Positions 34,178 to 43,407 are shown, counted from the stretch's first letter. The stretch is DNA of 64,000 bases from Actinosynnema sp040640215 (GCF_040640215.1 NZ_JBFABG010000007.1:310001-374000), one strand, 5' to 3'. Notes: a model not told the origin generated them from the letters alone. Made by a program: numbers and translations.

Positions 34178-34322
34178 GCGGACACCTCTCGACGGCAACG
34201 GAACGGCAACAGATGCCGGTGGACCTGCTCACCAGCCTATCCGCCTGACACCAGCTATATACGAGCCCCCTAGACTGCTGACCGATCGTCGCCGGTCGAC
34301 GCGAGAACAGGGGAGGTTGCAG

Positions 34323-35186
34323 GTGCCGACCAACGTGCAGCGCCGCGAGCAGGCCAAGCGGAAGCTGGAGCGCCAGCTCGTCCGTCGGGCGGAGCGCGCG
34401 AAGCGGCGCCGAGTCCTCGCCGTGGGCTTGACCGTCGTGCTCGTCGTAGCGGTCGCGGGCGGGGTGTACTTCCTGACCACCGCGGACTTCGGCGGCGGGG
34501 ACACCGACGCGGCGGCCAGTTCCAGCTCGGCCGCCCCGATCCAGATCCCGACCGAGGTCAAGGCGCTGCCCAAGCGCACGGCCCCGCTCGCCGACCCGGT
34601 GAACTGCGAGTACCGGGCCTCGAAGGAGCCGGCGGCCAAGGAGGGCACGAAGGCCCCCGAGGCGTCCGGCATCTCCTCCACCGGCACCGCGACCGCCACC
34701 GTCAAGGCGAACATCGGCGACCTGAAGGTGACCCTGGACCGCTCGCTGGCCCCGTGCGCGGTGAACTCGTTCATCAGCCTGGCCCAGCAGGGTTACTACA
34801 ACGGCGTCGGCTGCCACCGGATCGGCACCGAGGGCCTCCAGATGCTCCAGTGCGGCGACCCGTCGGGCAGCGGCAGCGGTGGCCCCGGTTACGCCTTCGA
34901 CGACGAGACCTGGCCGGAGCTGACCTACGGGCGCGGCTACCTGGCCATGGCGAACGCGGGCAAGGACCAGGAGACCGGCAAGGGCACCAACGGCAGCCAG
35001 TTCTTCATCGTCTACGGCGACGCGCAGCTCTCGCCGGACTACTCGGTGTTCGGCAGCCTGGACGAGGACGGCCTGAAGCTGATCGACGAGGTGGCCCGCG
35101 CGGGCCACGACGGCGCGTTCGACCCGTCGCCCGGTGGCGGGAAGCCGAACAAAGAAGTGAAGTTCGAGTCGGTCACCATCGCCTGA
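34323..35186 (+). CDS. Membrane-anchored peptidyl-prolyl cis-trans isomerase (cyclophilin type)
   Basis: 287 aa from GTG 34323, which has GGGGAGG upstream. The N-terminal 38 residues are strongly basic (QRREQAKRKLERQLVRRAER), followed by one TM (about 38-58), a Ser/Ala linker and a cyclophilin domain (about 115-285). That domain has CGDPSGSGSGGPGYAFDDE and GTNGSQFFIVYGDAQLSPD. The topology places the isomerase outside the membrane. It is a paralogue of the lipoprotein at 14243. Opposite rel in an actinobacterial core region. Confidence 0.93.
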   Translation: MPTNVQRREQAKRKLERQLVRRAERAKRRRVLAVGLTVVLVVAVAGGVYFLTTADFGGGDTDAAASSSSAAPIQIPTEVKALPKRTAPLADPVNCEYRASKEPAAKEGTKAPEASGISSTGTATATVKANIGDLKVTLDRSLAPCAVNSFISLAQQGYYNGVGCHRIGTEGLQMLQCGDPSGSGSGGPGYAFDDETWPELTYGRGYLAMANAGKDQETGKGTNGSQFFIVYGDAQLSPDYSVFGSLDEDGLKLIDEVARAGHDGAFDPSPGGGKPNKEVKFESVTIA

Positions 35187-35200
35187 CCGAACCCGGACGA

Positions 35201-35245
35201 GGAAGGGCCCGACTCCCGCGAGGGGGTTGGGCCCTTCCGCTTTTC
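35201..35245 (+). terminator. Intrinsic terminator after the cyclophilin gene
   Basis: Perfect 10-bp stem GGAAGGGCCC / GGGCCCTTCC (35201-35210 with 35229-35238), then GCTTTT. It starts 15 nt after the stop codon. It is a classical rho-independent terminator for the plus-strand gene. Confidence 0.8.
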
Positions 35246-35413
35246 CGGCACGGCACACCGACCTCGCGGTCGCCGGGACCCGGGGCGGGTGCCGGTAGTG
35301 GGCTTTGGTGCCGAGCACGGCGGACAGGACGTCGCAGCGGGGTCGCGTTCGCGGTGGGCGCGGTGGGCGGCCTCGGCGGTGCGGGCGCGGGTCGAGGACG
35401 ACCCCGGACGCGC

Positions 35414-35450
35414 AGGGGCCCGGCCCTCGGGAGAGGAGAGCCGGGCCCCT
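35414..35450 (+). terminator. Second terminator-like hairpin
   Basis: Perfect 10-bp stem AGGGGCCCGG / CCGGGCCCCT around a 17-nt loop, followed by TCGTCTTCC on the plus strand. It lies 228 bp past the cyclophilin gene and 100 bp before the end of rel. It may back up the first terminator, stop rel transcripts, or end a small RNA. Confidence 0.5.
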
Positions 35451-35549
35451 TCGTCTTCCCCGCCGGGGTGCGCGAGGCACCCGGCAGGTGGATCATGGCA
35501 CCGCACCACGACGTTTCGCTGACGCGTCCCGCCGGCCGGCGGGACCGGG

Positions 35550-37850
35550 TCAGGACGCCGACGTCACCCGGTACACGTCGTACACGCCTTCGACGCTCCG
35601 AACGGCCTTCAGCACGTGGCCGAGGTGCTTCGGATCGCCCATCTCGAAGGAGAACCGGCTGACCGCGACCCGGTCCCGGGACGTGGTGACCGACGCGGAC
35701 AGGATGTTGACCTTCTCGTCCGCCAGCACCTTCGTCACGTCCGACAGCAGCCGGTGCCGGTCCAGCGCCTCCACCTGGATCGCCACCAGGAACACCGAGG
35801 ACGACGACGGAGCCCACTCGACGTCCAGCAACCGCTCGGGCGTCTTCAGCAGCTCGTCGGCGTTCGTGCAGTCCGTGCGGTGCACCGAAACCCCGCCACC
35901 CCGGGTGACGAACCCGAGGATGTCGTCACCGGGCACCGGCGTGCAGCACCGGGCCAGCTTCACCCAGACGTCCGCCGCGTCCTTGACGATGACGCCCGCG
36001 TCGCCGGTGACCCGCCGCCGCGCGACCGTGGACGGCGTGGACCGCTCGGCCAGCTCCTCCTCGGCGTGGTCGACCCCGCCGAGCTGGGCCACCAGCCGCT
36101 GCACGACGTGCCGGCCGGAGGTGTGCCCCTCCCCCACCGCCGCGTACAGCGCGGAGACGTCCGGGTAGTGCAGTTCCTTGGACAGCGCGCCCATCGAGTC
36201 CGCCGACACCAGGCGTTGCAGCGGGAGCCCGACCCGCCGCACCTCCTTGGCGATGGCGTCCTTGCCGACCTCGATGGCCTCTTCCTTGCGCTCCTTCGCG
36301 AACCACTGCTTGATCTTCGCCTTGGCCCGCGGCGAGGCCGCGAACGACAGCCAGTCGCGGGACGGACCCGCGCCCTCCGCCTTGGAGGTGAAGATCTCGA
36401 TGACCTCGCCGTTCTCCAGCTTGCGCTCCAGCGCGACCAGCCGGCCGTTGACGCGCGCGCCGATGCAGCGGTGCCCCACCTCGGTGTGCACGGCGTAGGC
36501 GAAGTCGACCGGCGTCGACCCGGTCGGCAGCGTCACCACGTCGCCCTTGGGCGTGAAGACGAAGATCTCCCGCGCGGCCAGGTCGAACCGCAGCGACTCC
36601 AGGAACTCGCCGGGGTCGGCGGCCTCGCGCTGCCAGTCGAGGAGCTGGCGCATCCACGCCATCTCGTCGACCTCGACGCCCTTGCCGCTGTGCGTGCCCC
36701 GGGTCTCCTTGTACCGCCAGTGCGCCGCGATGCCGTACTCGGCCGTGCGGTGCATGTCGTAGGTGCGGATCTGCACCTCCAGCGGCTTGCCGTCCGGGCC
36801 GATCACGGTCGTGTGCAGCGACTGGTAGACGCTGAACCGGGGCTGGGCGATGTAGTCCTTGAACCGGCCGGGCATCGGCTGCCACAGCGCGTGCACCACG
36901 CCCATGGCGGCGTAGCAGTCGCGGACCTCGTCCACCTGGATGCGCACGCCCACCAGGTCGTGGATGTCGTCGAAGTCGCGGCCCCGGACGATCATCTTCT
37001 GGTGGATCGAGTAGTAGTGCTTGGGGCGGCCCTCGACCTTGGCGGTGATCCGCGCGCCTTCGAGCTGCGAGGTCAGCTCGTTGATCACGCCGCTGAGGTA
37101 GGTGTCGCGGGAGGGGGCGCGGTTCGCGACCAGGCGCACGATCTCGTCGTACTTCTTCGGCTGGAGGATGGCGAACGCCAGGTCTTCCAGCTCCCACTTC
37201 ACCGTGGCCATGCCGAGCCGGTGCGCCAGCGGTGCCAGCACCTCCAGCGTCTCGCGCGCCTTGCGGGCCTGCTTCTCCGGCGGGAGGAAGCGCATCGTGC
37301 GCATGTTGTGCAGCCGGTCGGCCAGCTTGATGACCAGCACCCGCGGGTCCTTGGCCATGGCGATGACCATCTTGCGGATGGTCTCCGCCTCGGCCGCCGC
37401 GCCCAGCTTGACCTTGTCCAGCTTGGTGACGCCGTCGACCAGCAGCGCGACCTCGTTGCCGAAGTCGATCCGGAGCTGGTCCAGCGAGTAGTCGGTGTCC
37501 TCCACCGTGTCGTGCAGGAGGGCGGCCACCAGCGTCGTGGTGTCCATGCCCAGCTCGGCCAGGATCGTGGCCACCGCGAGCGGGTGCGTGATGTAGGGGT
37601 CGCCCGACTTGCGCCGCTGCGGGCGGTGCTTCTCCTCGGCCACGTCGTAGGCGTTCTGGAGGAGGGCCAGGTCGGCCTTGGGGTGCAGGTCCCGGTGGAC
37701 CGCGGCGAGGGGCTCCAGGACCTGCTTCACCGGGGCGGCACGTTGGGCGGTGATCCGGCGGGCGAGACGTGCGCGCACGCGCCTGGTGGCCGACGGGGGC
37801 CGTGCGGGCACGGGCGGCGTCGGCGCGGCGGGTTCGGTGTCCTGGCTCAA
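35550..37850 (-). CDS. rel: Bifunctional (p)ppGpp synthetase/hydrolase (Rel/RSH)
   Basis: 766 aa, normal length for a long RSH. Order: HD hydrolase domain (about 65-215; LLHDTVEDT with H113-D114, and KLADRLHNMRTM), synthetase domain (about 255-370; GRPKHYYSIHQKM, RFKDYIAQPRFSVYQSLHT), TGS (about 415-475), helical and zinc-finger-like regions (KLARCCTPVPGDDILGF), and ACT (about 690-766). HD residues are intact, so both making and breaking of the alarmone are expected. RFKDYIA is the RxKD-type synthetase motif. It follows yajC-secD-secF-apt, the usual actinobacterial order. Confidence 0.97.
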   Translation of the reverse strand: MSQDTEPAAPTPPVPARPPSATRRVRARLARRITAQRAAPVKQVLEPLAAVHRDLHPKADLALLQNAYDVAEEKHRPQRRKSGDPYITHPLAVATILAELGMDTTTLVAALLHDTVEDTDYSLDQLRIDFGNEVALLVDGVTKLDKVKLGAAAEAETIRKMVIAMAKDPRVLVIKLADRLHNMRTMRFLPPEKQARKARETLEVLAPLAHRLGMATVKWELEDLAFAILQPKKYDEIVRLVANRAPSRDTYLSGVINELTSQLEGARITAKVEGRPKHYYSIHQKMIVRGRDFDDIHDLVGVRIQVDEVRDCYAAMGVVHALWQPMPGRFKDYIAQPRFSVYQSLHTTVIGPDGKPLEVQIRTYDMHRTAEYGIAAHWRYKETRGTHSGKGVEVDEMAWMRQLLDWQREAADPGEFLESLRFDLAAREIFVFTPKGDVVTLPTGSTPVDFAYAVHTEVGHRCIGARVNGRLVALERKLENGEVIEIFTSKAEGAGPSRDWLSFAASPRAKAKIKQWFAKERKEEAIEVGKDAIAKEVRRVGLPLQRLVSADSMGALSKELHYPDVSALYAAVGEGHTSGRHVVQRLVAQLGGVDHAEEELAERSTPSTVARRRVTGDAGVIVKDAADVWVKLARCCTPVPGDDILGFVTRGGGVSVHRTDCTNADELLKTPERLLDVEWAPSSSSVFLVAIQVEALDRHRLLSDVTKVLADEKVNILSASVTTSRDRVAVSRFSFEMGDPKHLGHVLKAVRSVEGVYDVYRVTSAS

Positions 37851-37986
37851 CCACGCTCCTCGGGGCTAGGAACCGAGGATAGCTCCGTCGCGCGGTGAGT
37901 CCGGGCGACGGACCGGTGAGCGGCGAACTTCACACGACGAACAGCAGGTCGGACTTCGGTCCCACCGGTCGTTCGCCCGATCGAGT

Positions 37987-38009
37987 GGTGCCGGGAGTGC
38001 CCCGGCACC
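37987..38009. terminator. Hairpin between apt and rel
   Basis: Stem GGTGCCGGG / CCCGGCACC (9 bp) with a 5-nt loop, just past the apt stop codon. No U-tract. It probably reduces readthrough from the sec-apt operon into rel. Confidence 0.5.
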
Positions 38010-38015
38010 CCCCGG

Positions 38016-38534
38016 TCAGGTGGAGACGAGGGCGTTGACCGACCGGCCCGCGAGCCGGTCCCGGCCGCCCAGCGCCGGGATCTCCAGGACCACCGAGACG
38101 CCGGTGACCACGCCGCCGGCCCGTTCCACCAGGGTGCAGGCCGCTGCGGCGGTGCCGCCGGTGGCGAGCACGTCGTCCACCACCACGACCTGCTGACCGG
38201 GGGCGATGGCGTCGGCGGGCAGCTCCAGGGTCGCCGTCCCGTACTCCAGGTCGTAGGACACCCGGTGCGCGACGGCCGGCAGCTTGCCCGGCTTGCGCAG
38301 CGGCACCACGCCGTAGCGCCAGCCGTAGCCCAGGGCCGCCCCGAGCAGGAAGCCCCGGGACTCGACGGCCGCGACGAGCTGCGTGTCCGGGTGGATCTCG
38401 CCCTGGAGCGCGTCCACCACGGCGCGCAGCGCGTCGGGGTCGGCGAAGACGGGCGTGAGGTCCCGGAACACGACCCCCGGTCGGGGGAAGTCCGGGACCT
38501 CACGCATCAGCCCGAGGGCCCGGTCCAGCTTCAA
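38016..38534 (-). CDS. apt: Adenine phosphoribosyltransferase
   Basis: 172 aa from a TTG at 38534 whose last two bases are part of the secF stop (TTGA overlap). This start restores the usual family beginning (LKLDRALGLMREVPDFPRPGVVFRDLTP). The next Met is nine codons in and would lose conserved residues. The PRPP-binding loop is QVVVVDDVLATGGTAAA. It converts adenine plus PRPP to AMP (purine salvage). Translation is likely coupled to secF. Confidence 0.92.
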   Translation of the reverse strand: MKLDRALGLMREVPDFPRPGVVFRDLTPVFADPDALRAVVDALQGEIHPDTQLVAAVESRGFLLGAALGYGWRYGVVPLRKPGKLPAVAHRVSYDLEYGTATLELPADAIAPGQQVVVVDDVLATGGTAAAACTLVERAGGVVTGVSVVLEIPALGGRDRLAGRSVNALVST

Positions 38535-39706
38535 CGGTGCTTCTTGCCGGTCGGGCGGCGGCGGGGTTCGGCCTTGCCGGTGCGGTTGGGCACGCCGGCA
38601 GCGGCGGTCAGGGCCTTCTCCCGGCGCAGCTCGGCCTTCAGCGACTCGTCGTCCGTGGACTCCACGACGTCGCCGCCGGTCGCGACCTCGCCCGACGCCT
38701 TGCGGGCCAGGTTGTCGCGCCGCGCCCGCACCCGTGCGGCCTGCGCCCGGTAGCGCGGGTCGCGCATCTTCAGGTCCACGGCCGCCGGGGTGGCGATGTA
38801 GATCGACGACAGCGCGCCGATCGCCATACCGGTCAACTGCACCAGCGCCAGGTCCTTCAGGGTGCCGACGCCGAGCAGGCCCACGCCGATCGCCAGCAGG
38901 CCCACCACGGGCAGCAGCGCGATCAGCGACGTGTTGATGGACCGCATCAGGGTCTGGTTCACGGCCAGGTTCGCCGCCTCGGCGTAGGTCCGCCTGGTCA
39001 GGCCGAGCAGTCCTCTGGTGTTCTCCTTGACCTTGTCGAACACCACGACTGTGTCGTAGAGCGAGAACCCGAGGATGGTGAGCAGGCCGATGACGGTCGC
39101 CGGCGAGACCTCGAAGCCGACCAGCGAGTAGATGCCGGCCGTGATGACCACGTCGTGGATCACCGCGACGAGCGCGGCCACGGCCATGGACCACTCGAAG
39201 TACAGCGCCAGGAAGATCGCCACCGCGAGGAAGAACACCGCGAGCGCGATCAGCGCCTTGGTGGTGATCTCACCGCCCCACGAGGCGGACACGGCGCTGT
39301 CGCTGATCGACCCCAGGCCGCCGGTGGGCTTGAGGTCGTCGTTCAGGGCCGCCTTGGCGGCGGTGACCTGACCCGCGTCGAGCGTCTCCGAGCGGATCTG
39401 GATGGTCGCGGCCTCGCCGGTGCCCACCACCTGCACGGAGGTCGGCTCCTCGCCGAGCGCCTCGGCGAAGCTCTCCTTGACCGCTTCCTGGCTGATCGTG
39501 CCCGAGGCCGAGTTCGCCGGCATCTGGAGCCGGGTACCGCCGGTGAAGTCGATGCCGAGGTTGAACCCCCGGAACAGGATCGACGCGATGCAGATCAGCA
39601 GGACCACGCCGAACAGGACGTACCAGCGCTTGCGCTTGCCGACGATGTCGAACGCGCCGTTGCCGACGTACAGCCGGTGGAAGATGCTGCCCTTGGACTG
39701 CGGCAT
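38531..39706 (-). CDS. secF: Protein-export membrane protein SecF
   Basis: 391 aa with six TM segments. TM1 is at about 29-46, followed by GFNLGIDFTGGTRL, the SecF signature. A periplasmic domain (about 65-140), then TM2-6 with ALVAVIHDVVITAGIYSLVGFEV, TILGFSLYDTVVVFDKVKEN and NQTLMRSINTSLIALLPV, complete it. The C-terminal cytoplasmic tail (about 300-391) is long and basic, common in actinobacteria. It forms SecDF with the upstream gene and uses the proton gradient to drive secretion. It starts 4 nt after the secD stop. Confidence 0.97.
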   Translation of the reverse strand: MPQSKGSIFHRLYVGNGAFDIVGKRKRWYVLFGVVLLICIASILFRGFNLGIDFTGGTRLQMPANSASGTISQEAVKESFAEALGEEPTSVQVVGTGEAATIQIRSETLDAGQVTAAKAALNDDLKPTGGLGSISDSAVSASWGGEITTKALIALAVFFLAVAIFLALYFEWSMAVAALVAVIHDVVITAGIYSLVGFEVSPATVIGLLTILGFSLYDTVVVFDKVKENTRGLLGLTRRTYAEAANLAVNQTLMRSINTSLIALLPVVGLLAIGVGLLGVGTLKDLALVQLTGMAIGALSSIYIATPAAVDLKMRDPRYRAQAARVRARRDNLARKASGEVATGGDVVESTDDESLKAELRREKALTAAAGVPNRTGKAEPRRRPTGKKHR

Positions 39707-39710
39707 CGGA

Positions 39711-41528
39711 TCAGACCTCCTTCACGGCGGCGCTCTTGCCGGCCGCGTTGGCGGCCCGCTCGTCGGCACCCGCCTGCACGGCCCCGCCGAGGCCGGACAG
39801 CTTCGGGCTGGACAGGGACTTCGACTTCGAGACCATCGCGACCAGCGGGTGCGTGACCAGGAAGACCACGATCAGGTCGAGGACGGTCGACATGCCCAGG
39901 GTGAACGCGAAGCCCTTCACCTGGCCGACCGCGATGACGTAGAGGATCGCGGACGCCAGGAAGCTGACCGCGTCCGCCGAGAGGATCGTGCGCCGGGAGC
40001 GCACCCACGCGCGGGGCACGGCCGAGCGGAAGGACCGGCCTTCGCGCACCTCGTCCTTCAACCGTTCGAAGAAGACGACGAACGAGTCCGCGGTGATACC
40101 GATCGCGACGATGAAACCGGCGATGCCCGCGAGGTCGAGGGTGAACCCGATCCAGCGGCCGAGCAGCACCAGCACCGCGTAGACCACGACGCCCGACAGC
40201 ACCAGGGAGAGGATGGTCAGCACGCCGAGCAGGCGGTAGTAGAGCAGGCAGTAGACGAACACCAGCAGCAGGCCGATGCCGCCCGCGATCAGACCGGCTT
40301 CCAGGGAGGCCAGGCCGAGGGTCGCGGACACCGTCTCGGCTTCGGACGCCTCGAAGGACAGCGGCAGCGCGCCGTACTTGAGCACGTTCGCCAGGCCGTC
40401 GGCGTCCTGCTGGCTGAACTTGCCGGAGATCTGGGTGTTGCCGCCGATGATCGGCTCGTTGATGTTCGGCGCGGACACCACCTGGCTGTCGAGCACCACG
40501 GCGACCTGCTGGGACACGTTCGCCGAGGTGAACTTGCCCCACTTGTCGCCGCCGTCGCCCTTGAAGGTCAGGTTGACGATGAAGCCGGCACCCTGCGGGT
40601 CCGTACCCGCGGTGGCGTTGCTGATGTCCTCGCCGCTCAGCCGCGTGTACAGGCTGAAGTCGGAGTCCTTGACGCTGCCGTCGGCGGGCGGCGTGACCGG
40701 CGCGAGGACGTACTTGAACTCACGCTTCTGGTCGCAGGTGAGCAGCGGCAGCGACGGGTCGTCGTTGCCCAGCAGCGGGTCCTTGGCCGGGCAGGTGAAC
40801 GCGGTCAGCGCCTGGGTCACCGTCTGGGCGTCCAGCGTGGTGAGCGCCGGGTCCTGGCGGCAGGTGCGCGACTCGTTGATGGAGTCCTCGGCCTTCTCCG
40901 AGTACTCGCCGCTGAACACCTTGCGGCAGTCGACCTCGGGCTTGGCCGGAGCGGACGTCGTCGTGGCGGGCGGCGTCGTGGTCGTCGGCTGGCCCGCCAA
41001 CGCCGGGGCCGGCCGGCCCTGGGCGGTGGTGGTGGGCGCGGACGCCGTCTCCGAACCGGACGGCGGCGCGCTCGGCGTCGTGGTCGGCGCGGCCGAGCCC
41101 GACGTGCCCGGCGTGCCCGACGTCGGCGGGGGCTCGGGCGCGGCGTTGGGCAGCGGCGAGCCGACGACCTTGCGGAAGTTCAGCTTCGCGGTCTGGCCCA
41201 GGCGCTTCGCGCCCTCGCTGTCCGCACCGGGCACCGTGATGACCAGGTTGGTGCCGTCGCGCACGACTTCCGCGCCGGAAACACCGAGACCGTTGACCCG
41301 GGTCTCGATCAACTCCCGGGCCTGGTCGAGCGCCTGGTCCGTCGGCGTCTGCCCGTCGGGTGCGCGTGCGGTCAACGTGACCCGCGTGCCACCCTGGAGG
41401 TCGATGCCGAGCTTGGGAGTCGCTTTGCCGTTCCCGGTGAAGAACACCAAGGAGTACAGCGCGACCACGATGAGGACAAACGCGCCCAAGTACTTCGCGG
41501 GGCGGATTTGCCCGGCCGGAGGTGCCAC
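39711..41528 (-). CDS. secD: Protein-export membrane protein SecD
   Basis: 605 aa. TM1 (about 14-32) leads into LGIDLQGGTRVTLTAR, the SecD signature. A large extracytoplasmic region carries an insertion rich in Thr, Pro and Ala (about 145-210), typical of actinobacterial SecD. TM2-6 (about 410-575) contain ITADSFVVFFERLKDEVREG. A stretch with several Cys residues (EVDCRKVF, RTCRQD, FTCPAKD, LTCDQK) follows the insertion and may form disulfides outside the cell. Confidence 0.96.
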   Translation of the reverse strand: MAPPAGQIRPAKYLGAFVLIVVALYSLVFFTGNGKATPKLGIDLQGGTRVTLTARAPDGQTPTDQALDQARELIETRVNGLGVSGAEVVRDGTNLVITVPGADSEGAKRLGQTAKLNFRKVVGSPLPNAAPEPPPTSGTPGTSGSAAPTTTPSAPPSGSETASAPTTTAQGRPAPALAGQPTTTTPPATTTSAPAKPEVDCRKVFSGEYSEKAEDSINESRTCRQDPALTTLDAQTVTQALTAFTCPAKDPLLGNDDPSLPLLTCDQKREFKYVLAPVTPPADGSVKDSDFSLYTRLSGEDISNATAGTDPQGAGFIVNLTFKGDGGDKWGKFTSANVSQQVAVVLDSQVVSAPNINEPIIGGNTQISGKFSQQDADGLANVLKYGALPLSFEASEAETVSATLGLASLEAGLIAGGIGLLLVFVYCLLYYRLLGVLTILSLVLSGVVVYAVLVLLGRWIGFTLDLAGIAGFIVAIGITADSFVVFFERLKDEVREGRSFRSAVPRAWVRSRRTILSADAVSFLASAILYVIAVGQVKGFAFTLGMSTVLDLIVVFLVTHPLVAMVSKSKSLSSPKLSGLGGAVQAGADERAANAAGKSAAVKEV

Positions 41529-41854
41529 GGTCCGTCCGTCTCCTAGAACTCCGAAGATGATGTCGAACGCCGCCGCGACCGTGGTTGCGGATCAGGGCAG
41601 CGCATGCCCGCCCGGCACTGCCCTGCCGGGTCGATTGCGCAGCGTACCCCGCACCGTGTGAGTTGTCTGTCACCGGATTCCGCTCCGGTCGCGAACCTCC
41701 GGGACAATGGCCTGACCGGCCATAAGGCGTCCACCGGACCCGTCACATCGGCCGTTCGGCGTTCACACTTGACCAGGGGAATGCCCGCCGGAAAGGGCAC
41801 GGCGAGGAATGGGTTGTGCCGCGCGGCGGCACAACCCATTCGCTTTTCGCGCTG
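41529..41854. other. 326-bp gap between secD and yajC
   Basis: No gene is visible. It must carry the secD promoter on the minus strand. Near yajC it holds the strong hairpin at 41807-41841, which separates yajC from secDF, unlike genomes where they form one short-spaced operon. Confidence 0.5.
41807..41841. terminator. 15-bp perfect hairpin downstream of yajC
   Basis: GAATGGGTTGTGCCG / CGGCACAACCCATTC with a 5-nt loop. The plus strand continues GCTTTT; the minus strand (direction of yajC) continues without a strict U-tract. It begins 13 nt past the yajC stop, so it most likely terminates or attenuates ruvCAB-yajC transcripts before secD. Confidence 0.7.
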
Positions 41855-42250
41855 CTACTTCTTGCTGTCCTGCTGGACCGGACGGGCCGGCTCGTCCACG
41901 ACGGCGGGAGCGGTGGCGGTGTCGTCGGCGACGTCGTCGACCACGGCGTCGGTTTCGTCCTCCTCGACGTCGGTCACGACCTTCTCCCGGATCGCCTGGC
42001 GCAGCCAGGTGGTGACGACGCCCTCCGAGATCTCCAGTTCGATCTTGGTGTCGTCGAGCTCCTCGCCGGATTCGACGACCGTCCCGTACAGCCCGGACGT
42101 GGTCATGACCAGGTCACCGGGCTCCAGCGAGTTGAGCAGCGCCTGCTGCTCGGCGGCCGCCCTCTTCTGCTTGCGCGCGCTGAGGAACAGCGGCACGGCG
42201 AGCAGTACGAGCAGCAGCGGGAACATCAGGGAAGAGAGGTTGCCCATCAT
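41855..42250 (-). CDS. yajC: Preprotein translocase subunit YajC
   Basis: 131 aa. One N-terminal TM (about 5-24, SSLMFPLLLVLLAVPLFL) is followed by RKQKRAAAEQQALLNSLEPGD and GLYGTVV, the YajC signature. The C-terminal extension (about 90-131) is Asp/Val-rich and acidic. An ATG one codon later is an equal start candidate. It is an accessory subunit associating with SecDF, and lies downstream of ruvB with a 92-bp gap. Confidence 0.94.
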   Translation of the reverse strand: MMGNLSSLMFPLLLVLLAVPLFLSARKQKRAAAEQQALLNSLEPGDLVMTTSGLYGTVVESGEELDDTKIELEISEGVVTTWLRQAIREKVVTDVEEDETDAVVDDVADDTATAPAVVDEPARPVQQDSKK

Positions 42251-42342
42251 TCTCCGTTCAACCGGCGCGGCGGGACAGGTCTGCCCGGAACGTCCGGATT
42301 TCTGGGATGCCGCCGCCGATTGTGCCAGGTCAGCAATCCCGA

Positions 42343-43407
42343 TCAGTCGCCGGCGTCGTCGAACAGCGTGCGGGTGGCCTCACCAGGAGCCTTCGCCGGG
42401 GGCTCCAGCCCCAGGTGCAGCCACGCCGTGGCGGTCGCGACCCGGCCACGCGGCGTACGCGCCAACATACCGGCGCGGACGAGGTAGGGCTCGCACACCT
42501 CCTCGACCGTGGTCGGCTCCTCGCCGACCGCGACGGCCAACGTGGACACCCCCACCGGCCCGCCGCCGAACGACTTCACCAGCGCACCCAGCACCGCCCG
42601 GTCCAGCCGGTCCAGGCCCAGCTCGTCCACGTCGTAGACGGCCAGCGCGTCGCGCGCCACCGCGCGGGTCACCGCGCCGTCCGCGCGCACCTCGGCGAAG
42701 TCGCGCACCCGGCGCAGCAGCCGGTTGGCGATCCGGGGCGTGCCGCGCGACCGCCCGGCGATCTCCCGCCCCCCGTCCTCGCGCAGGTCGACGCCGAGGA
42801 TCTGGGCCGACCGCCGGATGATCAGCTCCAGCTCGTCCGCGCTGTAGAACTCCATGTGCCCGGTGAACCCGAACCGGTCGCGCAGCGGCCCGGTCAGCGC
42901 ACCGGACCTGGTCGTCGCGGCGACCAGGGTGAACGGGGCGATGTCCAGCGGGATGCTGGTCGCGCCCGGCCCCTTGCCGACCACGACGTCGACCCGGAAG
43001 TCCTCCATCGCCAGGTACAGCATCTCCTCGGCGGGCCGGGCCATCCGGTGGATCTCGTCGATGAACAGCACGTCGCCCTCGACCAGGTTGGACAGCATCG
43101 CGGCCAGGTCGCCGGCGCGCTCCAGCGCGGGCCCCGAGGTGATCCGCAGCGACGCGCCGAGCTCGGCCGCGATGATCATGGCGAGGCTGGTCTTGCCCAG
43201 GCCGGGCGGCCCGGACAGCAGCACGTGGTCCGGCGGCGAACCGCGCCGCATCGCGCCCTGGAGGACCAGCTCCAACTGCTCGCGCACCTTGGGCTGGCCG
43301 ACGAACTCGTGCAGGTCCCGGGGCCGCAGGGTGGATTCGACGTCCCGTTCGGCGGGGTCGCGCTCCGGGTCGAGCGCGCTGTCCGGCTCGAACTCCTCGA
43401 AGGTCAT
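42343..43407 (-). CDS. ruvB: Holliday junction branch migration helicase RuvB
   Basis: 354 aa AAA+ motor. LRPRDLHEFVGQPKVREQL opens the domain, with Walker A SGPPGLGKTS, Walker B DVLFIDEIHR, sensor 1 LVAATTRSG, Arg finger region PLRDRFGF, then RGTPRIANRLLRRVRDFAEV and the C-terminal winged helix with TPRGRVATATAWLHLG. The ATG (43407) overlaps the ruvA stop as ATGA. It pumps DNA through the RuvA tetramer. Confidence 0.98.
   Translation of the reverse strand: MTFEEFEPDSALDPERDPAERDVESTLRPRDLHEFVGQPKVREQLELVLQGAMRRGSPPDHVLLSGPPGLGKTSLAMIIAAELGASLRITSGPALERAGDLAAMLSNLVEGDVLFIDEIHRMARPAEEMLYLAMEDFRVDVVVGKGPGATSIPLDIAPFTLVAATTRSGALTGPLRDRFGFTGHMEFYSADELELIIRRSAQILGVDLREDGGREIAGRSRGTPRIANRLLRRVRDFAEVRADGAVTRAVARDALAVYDVDELGLDRLDRAVLGALVKSFGGGPVGVSTLAVAVGEEPTTVEEVCEPYLVRAGMLARTPRGRVATATAWLHLGLEPPAKAPGEATRTLFDDAGD

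Larger units (their letters stand above)
35187..35549. other. 363-bp convergent intergenic region with two hairpins
   Basis: No protein gene is credible here. Hairpins at 35201-35245 and 35414-35450 flank about 170 bp of very GC-rich sequence with no detectable homology. The space could hold only terminators or a small RNA; the sequence alone does not decide. Confidence 0.4.

Noticed and set aside
35246..35413. tRNA or structured RNA between the two hairpins
   Set aside because: No cloverleaf, no conserved T-loop (GTTCRANNC) and no recognisable riboswitch core; left as unexplained sequence.
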